A stretch of DNA of 64,000 nt from Ostrinia nubilalis (GCF_963855985.1 NC_087106.1:5439001-5503000), one strand, 5' to 3'; counted from the stretch's first letter, positions 34,477 through 45,211 are shown. Made by a program: numbers and translations. The notes: a model not told the origin generated them from the sequence alone.

Positions 34477-37400
34477 TTACTCTGAGTACGGAACGCCGGA
34501 ATTGCAAATAATATTATTGAAGTAGCCAAAGAAATAACTGTAGGCGTCGGTAAGGTAGATTTCTTGAACTGCAGTCGCCTTATCTTCGATCAAGGCTTGA
34601 TACGTTTGCGCGACGAGTTCATCTGAAATAAAAAAAAACTTTCAAAATTCTTCATCTTTTTTAATGGCCATGACTTTAGGTTTTGATTATATTCGGCCAG
34701 TATTACGTGTGGATTGTCGTACAGTCGACAGACATCAGACTATAAAACTTTTGTTACAAAATAGCGTATTATATTCAAATTGCGTAAACATAAGGCTTTC
34801 AAAGAACACTTCTACACGTTCCAACCCTACCACTGCTTTGGGGCAGTAATATGGGCCAATGCTGAGAAGAAGCAGCGCAAGCAACTGAGTCACTATTGTC
34901 AGCTACGGCATAATAATATGATATCACAGTTTTTAGCTTGATTTGCTATCGTCTGTACCTTCCAGCTCGATCCGTCTAGAGGTCATCGGTTCAGGGAATG
35001 TACGCACTTTCAGTCAAGCTGGCTGGAGGGTGATCTACACTTATTCTACCGAGACGTATTCTAACTCTATTGTCACAGATATTTTGAGTTATTCATCAAC
35101 GCGACAGAAGAGACTATACACAGTCATCATGACACTAACTGATGCTAATTTTGAGTCTCTTGTGTCGAGTTGGTGAATTGACTTCGTTATGATTACCTGA
35201 ACTGTTAGAGAATAAGGGTCCTAGCTCGAAGACCGGTTCGGGATCTGATATGTAGGCAAACACTGAAGCAGCCCTCAAGTTGATGCGGGGGTTCTTAGGG
35301 ATCACAGCAGTCAGGGAAACGTCAGCTGCAAAAAAGTAAATTTAATAAGCTTATTGGAACACAGTATTAGGTCATCATAATCAAGTAGGTAGGACCAAAA
35401 ATTAATCTAATTTAACCAATTCGTCCACTGCTTGACAAGGTCTCCCCCAAAGTTTTCCTCAAAGACCGTCCTGCGCCGCCCGCATCCAGGCACCTCCCGC
35501 GACCTTCACTAGATCGGGACTATTCCCACCTCTCGTTCCAACCACTGCAACTCCTGTGTAGCCAGGATCTACAGCTTGACCGCCATAAAAACCCAACCAA
35601 TGAAAGTCAAGTTTGTGCCGGGGGAAAGTTAAACTGACATTGGATCCGCAACGAAATTAATCGGAAGAACATAGGAGGAGTTCGAAATTATGGTTCCACT
35701 TCATTAGATCGTCGCGACTGTCCAACTAGTTGTTAGGAACGTATAAGTAGCTCGTAAATCTGGTGTCAAACTCAAAACCATAAAGTCTTAACTTACATGC
35801 CTCCATCGGATCGACGGCCCCAAAACTTGTAAATAGGTAATCATAAATTCTTTTCAGATTAGCATTGTAGAAGATCAAAGTCACTACAATGATAAAGCAA
35901 CTTTCTTACTTAACCTTCGGCAGGCAACACTTTTTTTGTATACGTAAAAGGCAACAGGGGTGACCAGTCACCCCACAAATATAATTTGAAATAAAATAGC
36001 TTTGTAATGAAAAATCAAACTTATTAATGATTAGATCTATTACTTTGTTTCGTTATAAAACTAAAAATGCTTTCATTTAACAGTTTATATATTTTTAATA
36101 AATTGATTTTTAACATAAAGCACAGTTAAAGCAAATATCTTTTCGATTTTCAGGGCATGAGGGTAGTTGACATTTTATACGAGATGTCATAACTTTTTTG
36201 TTCAGTTTTCTTTGACACAGCACTCACCTTGCCTGCTTCTATAACTTTGCTGAAGGTGCACCCTCAGGAGGTCCCTAGTTCATATTTAGAATGCCATGTG
36301 TAATTGGTCTATAATTCTCGCATCTCTCGCAAGAGTTACTATATTTCGTCGAGGTGTTTAACTCCAAGGTGATGAAACCAAGAAGACCAAACATGTCTGT
36401 TTTTACATAGTAGCACATTTTGTTTGAATTGTGCTAGTAGAACGTCATCGTCGTAACAATTTTCGCTATTGGAAATAAAGTATTCCTCCTCCGACTGAAC
36501 TGAGATTATCGTCTTCAATTTTAGAAATCTTATTATCATCTGAGCAGCGTTTATCATAGGAATTAACATCAGCAAGTCCATGAAAGTATTTTTCGATTTG
36601 ATAATCCGAAAACAAAGCCATTTTTACTCCAAAACCAACCATTTACTTTAGCAACACGAAAAAATAAAGTATACCTACGTAAAAGGCAACAGGGGTGATG
36701 AGTCACCCCAGCAGTGTCAAAATATCAAAAACATGAACCTAACGCGATATGTTGACGCATGCAACTGATAGCTCTCCCTCCAATTAGAGAATAGACCAAA
36801 CGACAGAAAGACACAACAACTGCAACTAAACGTATGAAGACTTTTTTGACCTAGTGGGGTGACTGGTCACCCCTGTTGCCTTCCGAAGGTTAAGAAGGCT
36901 AATTTTATTAAGCATTAGCATAAGCTGGATGCGGGCGTCGCTGGACCGGTCGTTGGGGAAATTCTGCGGGGACGCCCTTGACCAGCAGTGGACGTCATTT
37001 CGTCAACGATTAGCATGAGGATAAAGTTAAAAACTAATGACGCGAGCAGCTATTGTAAAAGACTATAAATCAGCAAGATAAATGATAATTAGGTACTTAC
37101 AATAGCTAGCAGAGATAGAGTCGACTATAGTAATTGGTACTGCGCCTCTTCTGCTGATGATGAACTCCGCAATGGCAGTAGTAATGTTAATATTTGTAAA
37201 TGAGAGGGTCAGCACGAGAACCCTTGATTTTGGGCTTTCACTGAAATAAATAATAAAATAAATAAAACTACTTTAATGTCTGTATAGTAGCTAAAGTAGC
37301 TAAAGAGCGCTTTTCTTTTCCACTTATTTTTTACATTAACAATACCAACCATTGCTTGAAAATAATGATGTGAACCAATGCCAGCTTTACTTAGCCTAGG

Positions 37401-38446
37401 CGCAGACCACCGACTTTTAGTTGGCCGATAGTTAGGCCCGATTCTAATTTGTATGAAGAATCGGCCGATACCAAATCGGTGTAATGTGCGCACTTTCATA
37501 CATCTCCATACTGATCAACAGCCGGACCCAACAATCGGCCAACTAAAAGTCGGTGGTCTGCGCCTAGGCTTCTGTGAACGGTCTTCATGGATTCCGTAGG
37601 TGGAGGTTTATAAATAATGCTTTAACAAAAATATTTATTTGCCTCTACGGAATCCATAAAAAAAAAACAGAACTAAACCAAAAATAACAAATCTCTAAAA
37701 GAGTTTGCCACTTACTAAAAAGTTGCAAAGTTTTTACTTACTAGAACGTTTCAACACTGACACCCTCGTAATGGATTTGGCCAAAGTAGGTGACAACTGT
37801 AAGGTTAATTTTAGGCAAGTAGACCGGCTGTCTCCTTCTGACGACCACTGGAACGTCTCGGTAGAAGACTGGCCTGCATGGAGAGCTAAAGGTGAAGTAT
37901 CTTCGAACGCAGTCTACATCAGAATTATTGCCACAAGGATAGTAATCAGGAATATCGAAGTCTATGAAATTTTCGTCACTGTCAACGCTGCTGTTGCTAT
38001 CACTGCTGTCACTACTGTCGCCACTGACTCTACTGTCGTCGCTGTCACTACTGTTGCTGTTGTCACTACTGTCTTCACTGCTGTCTAAAATGACATTACC
38101 TAGTTTAAAAATGAGTAAAAATACCCTACATTTTGTGTAAATCTTTACAAACTACAGCACATGAGGCTCAACTGTTGAATGTTATTTAGTTGTAATAACT
38201 AGATTATTTTGTCGCAAAATACCTAGTATTTTGCGACAAAATAATCTATTGTGCCGTCGACATATTAATTTATTGTTTATCAAGTGGGTAACTAGTAAGT
38301 TCCCAATAGTTTAAGTTATTTAAAATTATAATTACACTCCACATAAATTTAAATAGTAATTACTTACCAGATGTAGATGATTCTTGTCCATATACACTGC
38401 ATAATAGTTCAAGAACTAATAACAATGAAAATATTTTATTAATCAT
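34477..38446 (-). CDS. Gene 2: secreted Ser/Asp-rich array protein
   Basis: Exons: 38,368-38,446, 37,742-38,084, 37,101-37,240, 35,197-35,325, 34,477-34,622 (phases 1, 2, 1, 1; 278 aa). Signal peptide MINKIFSLLLVLELLCSVYG (1-20). Residues 21-64 are a Ser/Asp/Asn-rich tract (DSSEDSSDNSNSSDSDDS and on), rich in S-x-D/E sites suited to Golgi casein-kinase-type phosphorylation. The folded part starts at YYPC77 and continues with C85VRRYF, C96, QPVYLPKIN120LT (glycosylation site), ISRRGAVP in exon 3 and VFELGPLFSNSS in exon 4. The final exon has TAVQEIYLTDAYSYFFGYF and C270. Four mature Cys suggest two disulfides. TATAAAACCAC lies upstream. Intron 3 holds a piggyBac derivative and three other insertions. 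Function unknown; silk or cement secretion is an inference. Confidence 0.88.
34785..34915 (+). repeat. LINE 3'-end repeat ('AGAAGAAGCAGCGCAAG')
   Basis: Second good copy of the repeat at 15,070-15,185, inside gene 2 intron 4. Confidence 0.5.
35425..35518 (-). mobile_element. RTE-clade LINE 3' end fragment
   Basis: CGTCCACTGCTTGACAAGG...GCCCGCATCCAGGCACCTCC, the minus-strand RTE tail, cut off at 35,518 where the 150-bp repeat begins. Confidence 0.75.
35519..35675. repeat. Interspersed ~150-bp repeat, copy 2
   Basis: Same unit as 5,445-5,605, extending to TCGGAAGAACATAGGAGGAG. It starts exactly where the RTE fragment breaks off. Confidence 0.65.
35914..36889 (-). mobile_element. piggyBac-type element, internally deleted
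   Basis: TTAA target copies at 35,910-35,913 and 36,890-36,893 flank inverted ends CCTTCGGCAGGCAACA / TGTTGCCTTCCGAAGG. A subterminal unit, GGCAACAGGGGTGA..AGTCACCCC, occurs at 35,950, 36,688 and, inverted, at 36,853. The minus strand keeps an acidic N-terminal piece (SEEEYFISNSENCYDDDV, near 36,420-36,510). It also keeps a Cys-rich C-terminal piece (KCQLPSCPENRKDICFNC, near 36,120-36,170), typical of piggyBac transposase ends. The catalytic middle is gone. Confidence 0.8.
36928..37005 (+). mobile_element. RTE-clade LINE 3' stub
   Basis: CTGGATGCGGGCGTCGCTGG through CAGCAGTGGACGTCATTTCG; about the last 78 bp of an RTE copy. Flanks GATTAGCAT-like on both sides hint at a short target duplication. 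Confidence 0.7.
37393..37570. mobile_element. MITE family B in gene 2 intron 2
   Basis: Inverted ends AGCCTAGGCGCAGACCACCG with ACTTTTAGTTGGCCGAT; relatives are clustered at 60.8-61.3 kb. Confidence 0.85.
38201..38247. repeat. Perfect 47-bp hairpin in gene 2 intron 1
   Basis: AGATTATTTTGTCGCAAAAT, a seven-base centre, then the exact complement. Confidence 0.7.
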
Positions 38447-38506
38447 CTTATTTACTTCTCTTGCTACTTGAAATACTAATTGATATATTTGATTCCTTTG
38501 GCGTGG

Positions 38507-38513
38507 TTTTATA
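38507..38513 (-). promoter_or_regulatory. TATA box of gene 2
   Basis: Minus-strand GGTATAAAACCACG, 61-67 bp before the ATG (38,446). TATAAAACCAC is identical in gene 3. Confidence 0.65.
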
Positions 38514-39554
38514 CCAAGTTTCAAATTAAATGTATTTGATCAATTAAAATAACAAGATACTCTACAATCACTTTTAAATTTGCATGCTTTAGTAATTGAA
38601 ATTCATTGATAAGAATACTTTTGTGAGCTCATACGTATTTAAGGTTGCTAAAAGTACCTGATTAATACAAACAATAAAGATAAAAACAACTTAGTGATAT
38701 TGCTAAGAGCAAACTAAGTAAGTTGTAGATGACACCACATACGTTAATTTAAAAAGCAAAAATATTATTCACTTAATTTCTATAAAAGTGTCTACTCATG
38801 TAGAAGGAATTTTAATAGAGATAGGACAGGAGATGTAACTGATTACTTGTACATAATGTAGTTTGAATACAAACTTGAATGTAGTTTTACAATACAGGAC
38901 TAAAGGTTTATCAAATTTAATAGAAAGCTAGACGGATGCATTAAAATTCCTCAAGAGTCAGACAGGAATCGTGATGTTTTCAAGACAATGACTTCAAAAT
39001 TGTAAGAGGAGAGCCCAGGTAACCATGATGTACCTACACAAAAAGGAGGAAGTTACCATGATATTAAAACTGTGCCAAAATCACGCACCTGAGAAGTCTC
39101 AAGAACAAGTCGACGGGATCATCATAATAAAGATAGATACAGCACACCATACACAGATGTCATAGTCAATTAAAAAGAATCCGAAAATGTAATCTAACTT
39201 TTTAACATTAACTTTGATAAACAAATACGAAAAAATAAAGTAAGTAGATGTTTTTCCTCCAAAACAGATTAGTTTTTATTGCCTTTGCTCGAGACTGAGA
39301 CATGTTATTCGATATGCGTATCTCTCGATGACTTTGAAATACTTATTTGGGTAGGTACAGTCAGCGTCAAATATACTCAACATCAAATAAACCGCACCTT
39401 CCGCGACGCGAACTTTAACGATTTTCTTCTGACACAATCATGGTGCCCCAACAATATTGGTGTTATTTGAAAGCCCAATAAATATCCTTAAAGAAAAACA
39501 CATTTAATTTCTTAATAAATGATTAACATATACCATAAATGTGACTTGAAAAAA

Positions 39555-39745
39555 TACCTCACTTTGGGCCCACCTATGGGATCAATTAGACCAATTTTTA
39601 TGGTTATAAAACCAAATAATGATCACACGTGTCCTCTTTAACAGATGGATAGCGATTAATCCCAACTTAACAGTTTTATGGCCATAAAAGTTGGCTCTAG
39701 CGTAACTACCTATTTTTTGAAGAAGTGACTCTGGATCCTTCTAAA
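39555..39745. repeat. Interspersed repeat, uninterrupted copy
   Basis: Reverse complement of 23,390-24,045 without the 452-bp insertion; serves as the empty site. Confidence 0.7.
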
Positions 39746-39881
39746 GACACATTTTTGGGGTAAAAACCTTTCCTTTAATGAAATGAAGGTTAGAACTAGA
39801 CTTTTAAATGGTTCCAATATTGGTGGGAAGTGGGGATGCATAGGTTTGAAAATGCTTTTCGCGGGAGGTGCGATTTATTTG

Positions 39882-40225
39882 ATGTCGAGTGTAGTTCGTG
39901 ACACCCAAAGTGATCAAAAAGTTGATAACACATCATCATCATCATTTCAGCCACAGGACGTCCACTGCTGAACATCCTCCTCCAATGACTTCCACATCGC
40001 AGCACGGTTGATAGTGGCCTGCATCCAGCGCCTTCCTGCTACCTTTATCAGGTCGTCGGTCCAGCTTGTGGGTGGACGTCCCACGCTGCGTTTTCCGGTA
40101 CGCGGCCTCCATTCCAGAAACTTGCTGCCCCATCGGCGACACAACTTTATTCCAATGGTAAAAAAGACGTGTTGCGAACTTTTTGGCTACTTTGGGTGTA
40201 ACGAACTATTTGACGCTGACTGTAC
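39882..40225. mobile_element. MITE family D, copy 4, split by RTE
   Basis: The left half ends AAAGTTGATAACACA; the right half resumes ACACAACTTTATTCC and runs to CGCTGACTGTAC. The gap is filled by 39,933-40,138. Confidence 0.85.
39933..40138 (-). mobile_element. RTE tail inserted in MITE, ACACA duplication
   Basis: 206 bp of RTE 3' end on the minus strand, ending in ATG repeats. ACACA occurs at 39,928-39,932 and 40,139-40,143. The intact MITE copy at 12,641 shows a single ACACA. Confidence 0.85.
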
Positions 40226-40317
40226 GGACGACAGACAGCACATTAAGCTAAACACAATGGTGACATATCTCGTTGTATTACAGTCTATTTTGCAAGAAAA
40301 ATATACCTACAAAAGTC

Positions 40318-40369
40318 GTAACTCAAAAACCATAAAAATCGCGGTGATTCTTTATGGTTTTTGAGTTAC
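40318..40369. repeat. 52-bp hairpin
   Basis: GTAACTCAAAAACCATAAA and its complement around a ~14-nt loop. Confidence 0.6.
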
Positions 40370-40718
40370 AGTCCTGTCGGTACAGGTAGAGCATCACTAG
40401 ATACTAGTTCTGTCTCTGGGCTTCGGCTTAACAGTATTTTTTGGGACATTCTGTATAGTCTGATCTGCTGTCGACTATACCAATAATCTTAATCTGGTTT
40501 GAACTAAAAACTTTAGGTACTTTGTATCAATTATGATGGTTGGTTCAAACAATAATGAAATCATGGCATTTTCCCGAGTAATAATAAGTATAGATAGGAA
40601 ACTAGGAGACAAATTTAATTAATTAAAATCACGCTTTAACATTTGTATGCCGACAAGGCTGATCACGGCTTGAACACATATTTTGTTTGTACATCATACT
40701 CCTTACCTGTGTTTCACA

Positions 40719-40750
40719 AATAAATTATTTGAATTTGAATTTGAATTTGA
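40719..40750 (+). repeat. (ATTTGA)n LINE tail
   Basis: AATAAATTATTTGAATTTGA, continuing for about four TTTGAA units. Such tails close some lepidopteran LINE copies; the body upstream is not recognisable. Confidence 0.5.
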
Positions 40751-41146
40751 ACAAAACCAGGGTACTACAAAAACCTTTTAAACTACGTCCGGATGACCGC
40801 ACATCAAGTTCAATCAACACTGGTTGTATTAGTGATGTATGTTCTGTTCGGATACAGGTAGATTCTAAGGAAATCAGAGTTTATCTCAGCACTCTCCTAC
40901 ATCCTTCATTATTATGCAAAGTCATGGCTAAGCATCTATTACTAGCGTCTGTATTCCCAAACTCTCTTAACCCTTAATGATTTAGAGGCACAAGTGAATC
41001 TTCTGAGAAAATTCTTTTCGTCATACTTAAATTGAATTTTGCTTTATGATCAACCGAAGATGAGGTGATTAACAAGACCAAGTCCCATATAAAACAATAG
41101 TTAACAGTTGTGCATAAGCTTTATTAATTTGTCAATTAATTTCATG

Positions 41147-44100
41147 TTACCCAGAGTAAGGAACACCAGAATCACAAATATAGTTATTGAAATAGCCAAA
41201 GAAGTAGCTAGAAGCGTCGGTCAGGTAAATTTCTTGAGCTGCCGTTGCTGGATCATCCTTCAGGCCTTGGTACACCTGGGCAACGAGTTCATCTGGAATG
41301 AAATAAAAAGCATTTAAATATTTTTACTGAACAAAGATAACCAATTAGAAATTAAAACAACTGCATGTATTTTTTGTACCAAGAACCAAATTCACTAAAG
41401 GGTTCACTAGAAGTTCCTTTATAATTTTTCTGTATTTAATTCGAATGCGATTCATTTCAAGAAAAGCTTATTTGTTAATAAATGTACCAGAAAAAAGATA
41501 AGCTGAATTTATCTGAACTTAGACTAATCATCATCATCATCATCGGGTAATTTAGTCTCCAATGCAAGAGCTCTTTAATTTGCTAGAGGCAAATGGATTT
41601 TTTCTCTTTTTCTTCCCATGCTAGCTATCACATTTATTGTTCATTAGTCGCCATTTACTGCATCTGTGGGCTGAGTGTAAGTTTACATCGGACGTCTTCA
41701 CTAATGAGCTCGTTAAAAAAAATTATGAAAATTTTAGTTCTTGAACGTTTCCACTAGGGGCGCTGTACAATCCGTCATACATAAAATGTCATTTTTTTAC
41801 GCGCTCATTAGTGAGAACGTTTGGTGTAAACTCACACTCAGCCCACTGCTCTGGCTAAAACTTGAACATTACTTTGTCAAGTCTCCTCATAAGATTATTC
41901 TGAAGAATCTCTTTAACGCTAACGAATATTGAAATAAAAAATGTAAATTTACCTGAACTGCTCGAGAAGTTAGGTCCCAAATCGAAGATAGGATTGGGAT
42001 TGGAGATATATGCTGATACTGAAGCAGCCTTCATATTGATGCGGTTCCGGGCGTTAGGGATGATGGCAGTAATCGACACGGCTGTTGAAGGATAACCAGA
42101 AATATTAGCTAAGAATGAAAAAATGTGGCATTTTAACATAGTAAGTTGAATGTGGGGCGTCTTGCAAGAAAAATGTAGTTTTATGTCCTGTCTTGTTTTT
42201 TGTCATGTTATAAAACTAGTAATCAGTCAAAACTACTTTTTACTGCAAAAATCAGTCAAAAGTGGTTTTACCCGATTTTAACTAAGAGCAATAGCTCTTA
42301 TAATGAGTTTTGACTGTAACATAAGTTTAGGTACTATCTTATGGGAATTGGACTGATGATGTGGTGTGGACCAATGTCACGAGCATACAGTAGATGGTAA
42401 TACATTTGTATACTCTTTATAAACTAAGAATCAAATAAAATCAAAGTGAGCTTATATAAACCAAAAAGTAGATTAATATTACGAGTGTATAATATAAAAC
42501 CAATTTCTGTCGTAACTATGATACATGAATTGTTACCATCTAAGGACAATATTAAAATACTCACCGTAATAAGTTACATTGGTATAGTCTTTAACTTTCA
42601 AGGGTTCTTGGCCCCGCCTGTTGATGGCGCATTCACTGTTCTCAGCATAGATGTTGATGCTCTCAAATGCAATGGTGATCACTATTTTCTTTGTTCTTCT
42701 GTTGATACTGAAATTAATGATAAATCAATAAAGTAGCAGTAGCTTTCAGTAATATTTTGGATTGTAGAGCTGATGGCCGCTGGGGCAGAAAAGTTCTCGA
42801 GTGGCGATCACGAGCCGGAAGACGTAGTGTGGGATGGCCTCCCACTAGGTGGACCGACAATCTGGTGAAAGTCGTGGGAGGTGCCTGGATGCGAGCAGCG
42901 CAGGACCAGTCTTTGTAGAAAACCTTGAGAAGACCTTTATCCAGCAGTGGACGTCTTTCGGATGAAATACCAATGTAATTGGTGATAGAAACTCTGAACA
43001 TTTCAAACTAGAATTTGAGAGTAAACCAAATGAATTATAATATTATGTAAGCCAACATGATAAATACTTCATGTTGGCTAGGTTAGGTCAGTATATTAAG
43101 AACACTTGAATTTGAAGTGTGAGTACTCGAAAATACTTACTAGAAGGTTTCAGCACTGATGCCTGAATATTCGATTTCGCCATTATACGTGATGAATGTG
43201 AGGTTAACTTTGGGCAAGTAGACAGATTGCTTCTTCCTGATGATGACTTGACCATCCTGATGAGTCACTGGCCTGAATTGACCGCTGTTGATGAAGTAGT
43301 TACGAATACAGCTAATTTCAGGAGCGGATCCGCAAGGGTAGTAGAAAATGTCAGTGCCGTTATCGTCGCCTGGATTTTCAATACTGTCACTACCGCTATC
43401 GTCTCCACTGCCGCTATCGTCTCCACTGCCGCTATCGTTTCCACTGCCGCTATCGTCTCCACTGCCATTGCTATCAGAACTGTCACTGCTTTCAGAACTG
43501 TCGCTGCTGTCGGAACTGTCGCTGCTGTCGGAACTGTCGCTGCTGTCGGAACTGTCACTGCTATCGGAACTGTCACTACTGCTGCTGCTGCTACTACTGT
43601 CTACATTTATTGAAAACCAGATCAAAAGGTTAGCTCAAAGTAGATTACACAACGAATTGCAGACGTAAACAAGTAAATTAAAAGCCTACGGCTGAATTGC
43701 ACCACCTTTGAGCGTAACTTTAACGGTACCCGGTGTTTTTTGTATGGAGTTTGACAGATTTTTGACGTTTGTTAAAGTAAAAGTAATATGATGCAACCCA
43801 GCAATTATACAGGGTGGAAACGATAAGTGATCTCATTCGATTATTTCTAAACTATACAAGATATCCAAAAACTAATTACTGATCCTGAAAGTGCTTCACG
43901 AGCTCTATCTAATGGTAATAATAATAGGTTACAAAATAAACTGGATCTATCTGAAAATTCAATGTTTCCAGCCTCCATACATTTAGTAAAACCACATTAT
44001 ATTAAAAACTATACAAGTTATCCAAAAACTGGTTACTGATCCTGAAAGTGCTTCTTGAGCTCTATCCAACGGTACCAATAATCTATATATATAAAAGAAA

Positions 44101-44817
44101 GTCGTGTTAGTTACTCCACTTATAACTCAAGAACGGCTGAACCGATTTAGCTGAAAATTGTCAGGGAGGTAGTTTAGAGCCAGGAGAAGGACATAGGATA
44201 CTATTTATCCCGTTCGAAATTAAAAAAAAAGTCTGCTTATTTATTGCCATTAAGGCGGAACAACGTTCGCCGGGTCAGCTAGTAAGTTATAAAACAACTG
44301 GATCTATCCGAAAATTCAATGTTACCAGCTTCCATACATTTAGTACTACCACAGTCATGGCACTCATGTCTTGATAATATTATAGCAAGTAAAGCCTAAA
44401 ACCAATGTTTTCCATGAATAATTTTAAATAAGAATGCAAGTTACGAGTTAATTTTAAGTGTTTATTGTTTAAAATAAAAAAATTAACACTTCTAATATTG
44501 TGTGGCTGGCATAGTGGCATACATTTAGTATGGAGGATGAAAACATTGAATTTTCGGATGGATCCAGTTAACTCAGTAACCTATTACTGATATCGTTTGA
44601 AAGAGCTCGTGAAGCACTTTCAGGATCAGTAATATGTTTTTCGATATCTTGTATCGTTTAGAAATAATCGAGTGAGATCACTTATCGTTTCCACCCTGTA
44701 TAGATAATAATATAGAGAATATGTATGTCATATTTTACCTGATGACGAGGAACTATCACCGTAGGCACTATACAATAGGCCTGCTACCAGGAGCAATAAT
44801 AATATTTTGCACTGCAT
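41147..44817 (-). CDS. Gene 3: secreted protein with (Asp-Ser-Ser)n tract
   Basis: Exons: 44,739-44,817, 43,141-43,600, 42,565-42,707, 41,953-42,081, 41,147-41,292 (phases 1, 2, 1, 1; 318 aa). Signal peptide MQCKILLLLLVAGLLYSAYG (1-20). Residues 21-105 are a low-complexity acidic tract: a Ser run, then repeated Asp-Ser-Ser, then four Gly-Ser-Gly-Asp-Asp-Ser units. The folded part begins FYYPC116, then C124IRNYF, KVN159LT (glycosylation site), INRRGQEP in exon 3, FDLGPNFSSSS in exon 4, TAAQEIYLTDASSYFFGYF and C310. The third exon-2 Cys of the paralogues is Phe135 here, while exon 3, one codon longer than in the paralogues, gains Cys206. AATAAA lies 22 nt past the stop (41,120-41,125). Heavy Ser phosphorylation and mineral or silk binding are inference from composition only. 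Confidence 0.88.
42766..42968 (+). mobile_element. RTE-clade LINE 3' end in gene 3 intron 2
   Basis: Encodes ADGRWGRKVLEWRSRAGRR-like and GWPPTRWTDNLVKVVGGAW residues, then a stop (TAG) in place of the usual Trp/Glu region, and ends CAGCAGTGGACGTCTTTCG. 5'-truncated. Confidence 0.85.
43380..43600. repeat. Two 18-bp minisatellites inside exon 2 of gene 3
   Basis: From 43,480 to 43,570 the plus strand repeats GAACTGTCGCTGCTGTCG, which codes for Asp-Ser-Ser-Asp-Ser-Ser on the minus strand. From 43,388 to 43,465 it repeats CCGCTATCGTCTCCACTG, which codes for Ser-Gly-Asp-Asp-Ser-Gly. Both units are multiples of three, so copy-number change keeps the frame. Confidence 0.9.
43690..43802. mobile_element. 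MITE family A, copy 3
   Basis: GGCTGAATTGCACCA...CAAACGTC-type core...ATGCAACCCAGC, in gene 3 intron 1; inverted relative to copies 2 and 4. Confidence 0.8.
43808..44700. mobile_element. DNA element with TACAGGGTGGAAACGATAAG ends
   Basis: The ~110-bp inverted ends include AGTGATCTCA(T/C)TCGATTATT and CCTGAAAGTGCTTCACGAGC. Its left third is repeated directly at 44,005-44,360. Non-coding; hosts a Helitron. Confidence 0.8.
44082..44282 (+). mobile_element. Non-autonomous Helitron, 201 bp
   Basis: Starts TCTATATATATAAAAG and ends GGGTCAGCTAG, inserted between A and T. The flanking direct repeat at 43,850-43,990 supplies the uninterrupted target, so both ends are defined. Contains AAGAACGGCTGAACCGATTT, common in insect Helitrons. 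Confidence 0.85.
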
Positions 44818-44883
44818 CTTGAAATTTGGTGTCCTCTTCTAAGATGTCCTATTTTCTGATTCAATGTCATTCTTTTGCAGTGG

Positions 44884-44890
44884 TTTTATA
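44884..44890 (-). promoter_or_regulatory. TATA box of gene 3
   Basis: Minus-strand GTGTATAAAACCACTGC, 67-73 bp before the ATG (44,817); identical 11-nt core to gene 2. Confidence 0.65.
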
Positions 44891-45063
44891 CACTAAAGTC
44901 ACGTTAATTTACTGATAAGTATTGAAATAGAACTGCTCTTGTTTTCATCTTTGAAAGTTAAACTATTGGTATCTAATTGGTAGGTACTGCATATTGATGT
45001 ATTTAAATCGACATCGAGAACATTATTTTGGTTCTTATTTGCGTCATTGCACGTGGATTACGA

Positions 45064-45211
45064 TCTGAGGTCGAATTCTGTAAAGCAATCGTAATCATTT
45101 GACAGTTACATAACGTACGATTATTCTGTCAAACGCTTTGTTTAACTGACTTTATCGTACGTTATGAACTGTCAAATTATTACGATTGCTTTACACAATT
45201 CCACCTCAGAC
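45064..45211. mobile_element. MITE with ~55-bp inverted ends
   Basis: TCTGAGGTCGAATTCTGTAA / complement, and inner CATAACGTACGATTA arms. Non-coding. Confidence 0.8.

Noticed and set aside
37705..38088. 127-codon plus-strand frame with Val/Ala/Thr repeats
   Set aside because: Antisense shadow of gene 2 exon 2.
43227..43668. Plus-strand frames rich in Leu/Ser and Val/Ala/Thr
   Set aside because: Antisense shadows of the Ser/Asp minisatellite in exon 2 of gene 3.
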